A stretch of DNA of 17,486 bases, taken from assembly GCA_964605205.1 (NCBI GenBank), contig CAZSBL010000069.1, forward strand, positions 1-17,486. The letters run 5' to 3'. A program made the translations under genes and the position numbers. The notes beneath the pieces were generated by a model that had not been told where the DNA came from, searched no databases, and saw only the letters and a list, made by a program, of their open reading frames with translations. The number at the start of each line of letters is the position of its first letter. The first letter of the stretch is position 1. Below are positions 14,088 to 17,486 of this stretch, in pieces. The stretch is from JAWVYT01 sp964605205 (lineage in GTDB: Bacteria > Gemmatimonadota > Gemmatimonadetes > Longimicrobiales > RSA9).

Positions 14088-14287
14088 CAGCGCATTTGAG
14101 GGTTCCGAGGCAGTTCCAAGATGCGGTACCGGTATCCTGCACGCCAGTACCCCTGGCGGTGGCGACGGCCGGTGGCTGCGGGCAGCGCCGTCCGGGGGGC
14201 GTCACCGGAGGCCGGGCTGCGCGTGTCGCTGGCGCGCGGTCTGACGCGTTCCTAGCTTGGAGAGTCCAACACCGCCCTGGAGGTCCC

Positions 14288-16069
14288 TTGCAGCTACGCA
14301 CCAGCCCGTTTGTCGCCATCCTCATCGCCGCGCTGTTGGCGGCGTGCGGGTCCGGAGAACGAGAGCGCCAGCCGGCGCCGCCCACACCGGCCGGCTTCGC
14401 CCCGACGCAGGACGAGATCGATGACGCCGCCGAGGACTTCGAGGAGGTCCGGACGGGATTCCTGGAATGGTACTTCGAGACCCATCCGGTGCGGGCCACC
14501 GAGCTGGGCGTGTACGACCATGCCCACGGTCTGCCGGCCATGGACCGGGCCGGGATCCAGGGCCGGATCGACAATCTGCTGGAGTGGCTGAGCGACGTCG
14601 AGGAAATCCGGTTCGACCTCATGCGGGGCGATGACCGGTACGACTACGCCGTTCTGGAGTACGGGATCCGGGCCGACCTGCTGCGGTTGGAAGAGACCCG
14701 GGACTGGGCGAACGACCCGGGGCTGTACACTGAGCTCATTGCCCGGGGCCTCGACGCCGTCGCCACACGGGCCTACGCGCCATTCGATGTCCGTGCGGGC
14801 GCCATCATTGGCCGGCTCCGGGCCGCGGCCGGCCTGCTGGATGCGGCGCGGGAGAACGTGCGTCGGCCGCCGCGGATCTGGACGGAGATGGCGTCGCAGG
14901 ACGCACGGGGGCTCGTGGAGTACCTGGAGCGTGACTTCCCGGCCATAATCACCGGCCAGACGGCGCGGGTGCCGCAGGAGCTGGAGGGGGCCCGGGCCCG
15001 ACTGGTGGCGGAGCTGGAGGCCCACATCGCCTGGCTGGATGGCGAGCTGCACCCCCGGTCCACCGGCAGCTACCGGCTGGGTCGATATCTCCTGGAGAGG
15101 AAACTCCTGTACGAGGAGCATATCTCGCTGAGTCTGGAGGAACTGGAGCGGCTTAACCTCGACGCCATCAACCGATACCGGCAGGAGATGGACTTCACGG
15201 CCCGGGAGATCGACACGAGCCGTTCCTATCAGGCGATCCTCGACTCCCTCACCGCCGTGGGACCGCCGCCCCGGGAGCTGCTCGAGCGGGCGCGAAACGC
15301 CGCAGTGGCGGCCCGGGACTGGACCGTCGAGAGCGACGTGGTACCGGTGCTCCGGAGCGACCTGCCAACAGTGCGCGAGGCACCGCCGTACGTGCGCCGC
15401 GGCTTCGCTTCCATGGATGGCGCCGGCCCCTTCGCGTCCGACAGCCTGGAGGCGTACTTCACGGTGACCACGCCCCGGCCCGAGTGGGACGACGCACGGA
15501 CCCGCGCCCACATGGCGTACTTCAACGATGCCGGTGTGATCCTGACCGCGCTGCACAATACCTTCCCGGGCCACTACGTCCAGCAGCAGCACGCCCGGGA
15601 GCTGACCGACCTGCGTCGGCTGTTCGCCACTCGCTCGTTCTCCGCTTTTTAGGCCCATTACGCCACCGAGATGGCGCTGGAGCAGGGATTCTCCGATGAC
15701 CCCGCGCTCCGCCTCGAGCAGATGCGGCGCGCGCTCCAGCGGCACGCCCGGTGGTACGCCGTGGTCCGGATCCACGCCATGAGCGACCCCCTCGATCAGG
15801 TGGTCTCCGGCGTCATGGAGATCGCGCGCCTGGAGGAGCCCGCCGCCCGGGTCGAGGTCCTGCGCGCCACCCGGGAAGCGGATCTCATCGCTGACGCCCT
15901 GGGCCGGATGCAGATCCGGGAGCTCCGAAAGGACTACCAGGAGCACCGTGAAGAGCGGGACGAGCCGTTCACCCTCGCGGACTACCACGCCGAACTGCTC
16001 CGCCTCGGGCTGCCGTTCCCCCTGGCCCGCGAGGTCATGATCCCCGAGGAGCGACCCCGGCGCCGCTGA
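14288..16069 (+). pseudogene. DUF885 lipoprotein gene interrupted by an in-frame TAG
   Basis: The start is TTG 14288 with GGAGG 4 nt upstream. The signal peptide ends in the lipobox LLAAC (C20), so the product is a lipoprotein. The sequence follows the DUF885 family: FLEWYFETHPVRATELGVYDH, then the long helical body, PPYVRRGFASMDGAGPF and a PGHY region. After 454 codons a TAG (15650-15652) stops the frame, and homology continues in the same frame as AHYATEMALEQGF through to 16069. The full reading is 593 codons, normal for the family. The TAG falls on the Trp of the usual EGWAHY motif, and the preceding Glu-Gly reads Ala-Phe. The usual HExxPGH reads H423-NTFPGH, so Glu is lost there too. DUF885 proteins are presumed metal-dependent hydrolases; this one is probably inactive. 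The downstream part might be translated separately, but no ribosome site is seen. Confidence 0.8.
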
Positions 16070-16133
16070 GCCCGGGGACGAGCTCCGTCACCGATGGTCG
16101 AAACACACCCTTAGACCCCGTCACCACCGTCCA

Positions 16134-17132
16134 ATGGCCGAAACCAAGCGCCCCACCATCGCCGAAGCCGAGGAGATCCTCGGCGGCTACTTCCCCGTCC
16201 TCGACCACGGCTTCGTGGCTCTCGTGGACTACATGGGCAGCGACGCCGACATCGAGCGCGCCGCCCGCGTCAGCTACGGCTATGGCACCCGGAAGGTGAG
16301 CGCCACCCGGGGGCTCGTCCGCTACCTCCGCCGGCACAAGCACACCACCCCCAGCGAGATGGTGGAGCTGAAGTTCCACGTCTGCATGCCCATTTTCGTG
16401 GCCCGCCAGTGGATCCGGCACCGGACGGCGAACGTGAACGAGTACAGCGGCCGCTACTCCCTCATGCCGCTCCTCTTCTACACGCCCGACGCCGACGACT
16501 TCGCCCTCCAGAGCGCCGACAACAAGCAGGGCCGGCTCACCGAGGGCGCCGACCCGGCGCTCTACCGAGAGGCCATCGAGCGGTGGGAAGCGACCCGGAA
16601 ACAGGCCGCCGACCACTACGAGTGGCTCGTGGCACAGGACGTGGCCCGGGAGCTCGCCCGCATCGACCTCCCGCTTTCCGTCTATACCCAGTGGTACTGG
16701 AAGATCGACCTCCACAACCTGATCCACTTCCTCACCCTCCGCGCCGACCTCCACGCCCAGTACGAGATCCGGGCGTACGCCGAGGTCATGGCCGGGATGC
16801 TCAAGCGCGTGGCGCCACTCTCCTATGAAGCGTGGATCGACTACGACTTCGCCGCCTCACACGTCTCCCGCGCCGAGCTGGCCGTCTTCCGGGAGCTGAT
16901 CAGGGCCGAGCCCGACGACGACGGTGGCACCGTCACCGCCCGCGATGGCGCCGCCCTCGACACCGCGGACCTCCGGGACCACGGCCTCAGCAAGCGGGAG
17001 ATCCGGGAGCTCATCGACAAGCTCCAGCCCGCCGGGACGCCGGACTTCGAGCTCGACCTCTCACGCATGCAGTCCGCCGAGGAGATGGGTCAGCGGATGC
17101 AGGAGGCGGTGCCGAAGCTCGACCTCGACTAG
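16134..17132 (+). CDS. thyX: Flavin-dependent thymidylate synthase
   Basis: The protein has 332 residues. ThyX makes dTMP from dUMP with FAD, NADPH and methylene-tetrahydrofolate. The signature RHRX7S is present as RHRTANVNEYS, followed by GRYS (near 98-113). Upstream, AARVSYGYGTRKVS and HTTPSEMVELKFHVCMPIFVARQW match the family, and QWYWKIDLHNLIHFLTLRADLHAQYEIRAYA is the conserved C-terminal core. The protein is longer than the common 220-260 residues. It has an insert (about 125-150) and a C-terminal extension of some 80 residues ending GTPDFELDLSRMQSAEEMGQRM, as in longer alphaproteobacterial types. No clear ribosome site precedes the ATG, and 64 bp separate it from the DUF885 stop. No thyA is visible in the window. 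Confidence 0.95.
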   Translation: MAETKRPTIAEAEEILGGYFPVLDHGFVALVDYMGSDADIERAARVSYGYGTRKVSATRGLVRYLRRHKHTTPSEMVELKFHVCMPIFVARQWIRHRTANVNEYSGRYSLMPLLFYTPDADDFALQSADNKQGRLTEGADPALYREAIERWEATRKQAADHYEWLVAQDVARELARIDLPLSVYTQWYWKIDLHNLIHFLTLRADLHAQYEIRAYAEVMAGMLKRVAPLSYEAWIDYDFAASHVSRAELAVFRELIRAEPDDDGGTVTARDGAALDTADLRDHGLSKREIRELIDKLQPAGTPDFELDLSRMQSAEEMGQRMQEAVPKLDLD

Positions 17133-17220
17133 AAGGCCCGTCGCATCGCCTTCGACCCCCGGCGAGGCCGGCTCCGGGCCGCCGGCGAGCGCACGGGCCA
17201 TGGTCAGGCGGTGGGAAAGC

Positions 17221-17278
17221 GAAGACGGAGGTCCTGGGGGGCGCGGATCCACAACCGCGAAGTCGGACCTCCGCCTTC
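17221..17278 (+). terminator. Large two-tier stem-loop downstream of thyX
   Basis: GAAGACGGAGGTCC (17221-17234) pairs with GGACCTCCGCCTTC (17265-17278) at 13 of 14 positions. Inside the loop, CGCGG and CCGCG (17242-17246, 17255-17259) form a second stem. CGTTTGTG follows. It lies 88 bp after the thyX stop. It may end the transcript, though the T-run is short and the loop is large for an intrinsic terminator. Confidence 0.55.
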
Positions 17279-17433
17279 CGTTTGTGCGCGGGGGGCGAAG
17301 CCGCCGCTCGTCTCCACGACGATCAGACGGCCCGCCCTGGGGCTTCCCGCTGTTATCGGCTGCCGTACTTCCCGGCCTCAAGGCTCACGAGGCAGGCGTA
17401 GAGCGCTTCCAGTTCCACGCCGGGCCTGTTGGA

Positions 17434-17468
17434 GGGGTTCCTACGGAAAGTCACGTAGGGGTTTCCCC
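17434..17468. repeat. Hairpin near the right edge
   Basis: CCTACG (17440-17445) and CGTAGG (17454-17459) enclose an 8-nt loop GAAAGTCA. Outside, GGGG (17434-17437) faces CCCC (17465-17468) across a small internal loop. Its role is unknown because the context continues beyond the window. Confidence 0.55.
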
Positions 17469-17486
17469 CACAACACCCTGTCTAGT

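Larger units (their letters stand above)
17133..17486. other. Tail of the window without a recognised gene
   Basis: It holds the terminator-like stem-loop after thyX and a second hairpin near the edge. On the minus strand, a frame preceded by TAG near 17484 ends at TAA (about 17358) and reads NPYVTFRRNPSNRPG, then VELEALYACLVSLEAG, KYGSR. It could be the end of a short minus-strand gene starting at GTG near 17457, but no ribosome site or family is recognised, so I leave it uncalled. Confidence 0.5.

Noticed and set aside
15650..15652. TAG in the DUF885 gene considered as pyrrolysine or programmed read-through
   Set aside because: The catalytic Glu residues of both motifs are also lost, no recoding structure is evident, and pyrrolysine use is not expected in this kind of organism; decay or error is simpler.

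Overview
The window is uniformly GC-rich bacterial DNA. It is densely coded on both strands, with long spurious antisense reading frames, frequent GTG and TTG starts, and intergenic tracts full of short GC-rich repeats. The gene mix is secreted Asp-box/BNR beta-propeller proteins, DUF885 lipoproteins, PDZ proteins in an ECF sigma operon, ThyX, Hsp20 and GGDEF-EAL. This suggests an environmental Gemmatimonadota-like bacterium with an outer membrane. That placement is inference from gene content; no rRNA or other marker gene is present. A run of exactly 100 N inside a gene shows that this is a scaffolded draft or metagenome assembly.

Layout. The left edge holds the 3' end of a MoxR/Mg-chelatase-like AAA+ ATPase gene (to 431). 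Converging on it is a tightly coupled minus-strand operon (2998 to 596): an ECF sigma factor, a single-pass membrane protein placed as its anti-sigma factor, and a secreted protein with two PDZ-like domains, each carrying a CxxC beside its peptide-binding loop. A gene-poor, palindrome-rich tract follows (2999-3613). Next come a minus-strand protein with two zinc ribbons and, divergent from it with only 44 bp between, uridine kinase. After a repeat-filled gap (5272-5720) lies a plus-strand cluster of three exported proteins: a BNR/sortilin-like beta-propeller (interrupted by the assembly gap), a small outer-membrane beta-barrel, and a lectin-like protein. It ends at a strong hairpin shared with a converging Hsp20 gene.

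The stretch 10518-11501 has no convincing gene and is built of several nested repeat families. Then come an ICMT-type membrane methyltransferase gene and, converging on it, a GGDEF-EAL protein with a degenerate receiver domain. Divergent from that is a DUF885 lipoprotein gene broken by one in-frame TAG and lacking key metal-site residues. The window closes with thyX, a large terminator-like stem-loop, and an unassigned 200 bp tail.

The genes form small independent modules: envelope or stress signalling (sigma operon), exported proteins (propeller cluster, DUF885), nucleotide metabolism (udk, thyX), protein quality control (Hsp20) and c-di-GMP signalling. I found no CRISPR array, tRNA, rRNA, integrase, or transposase gene. 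The least ordinary items are the CxxC-PDZ sigma operon, the decayed DUF885 gene, and the inverted-repeat families between genes.
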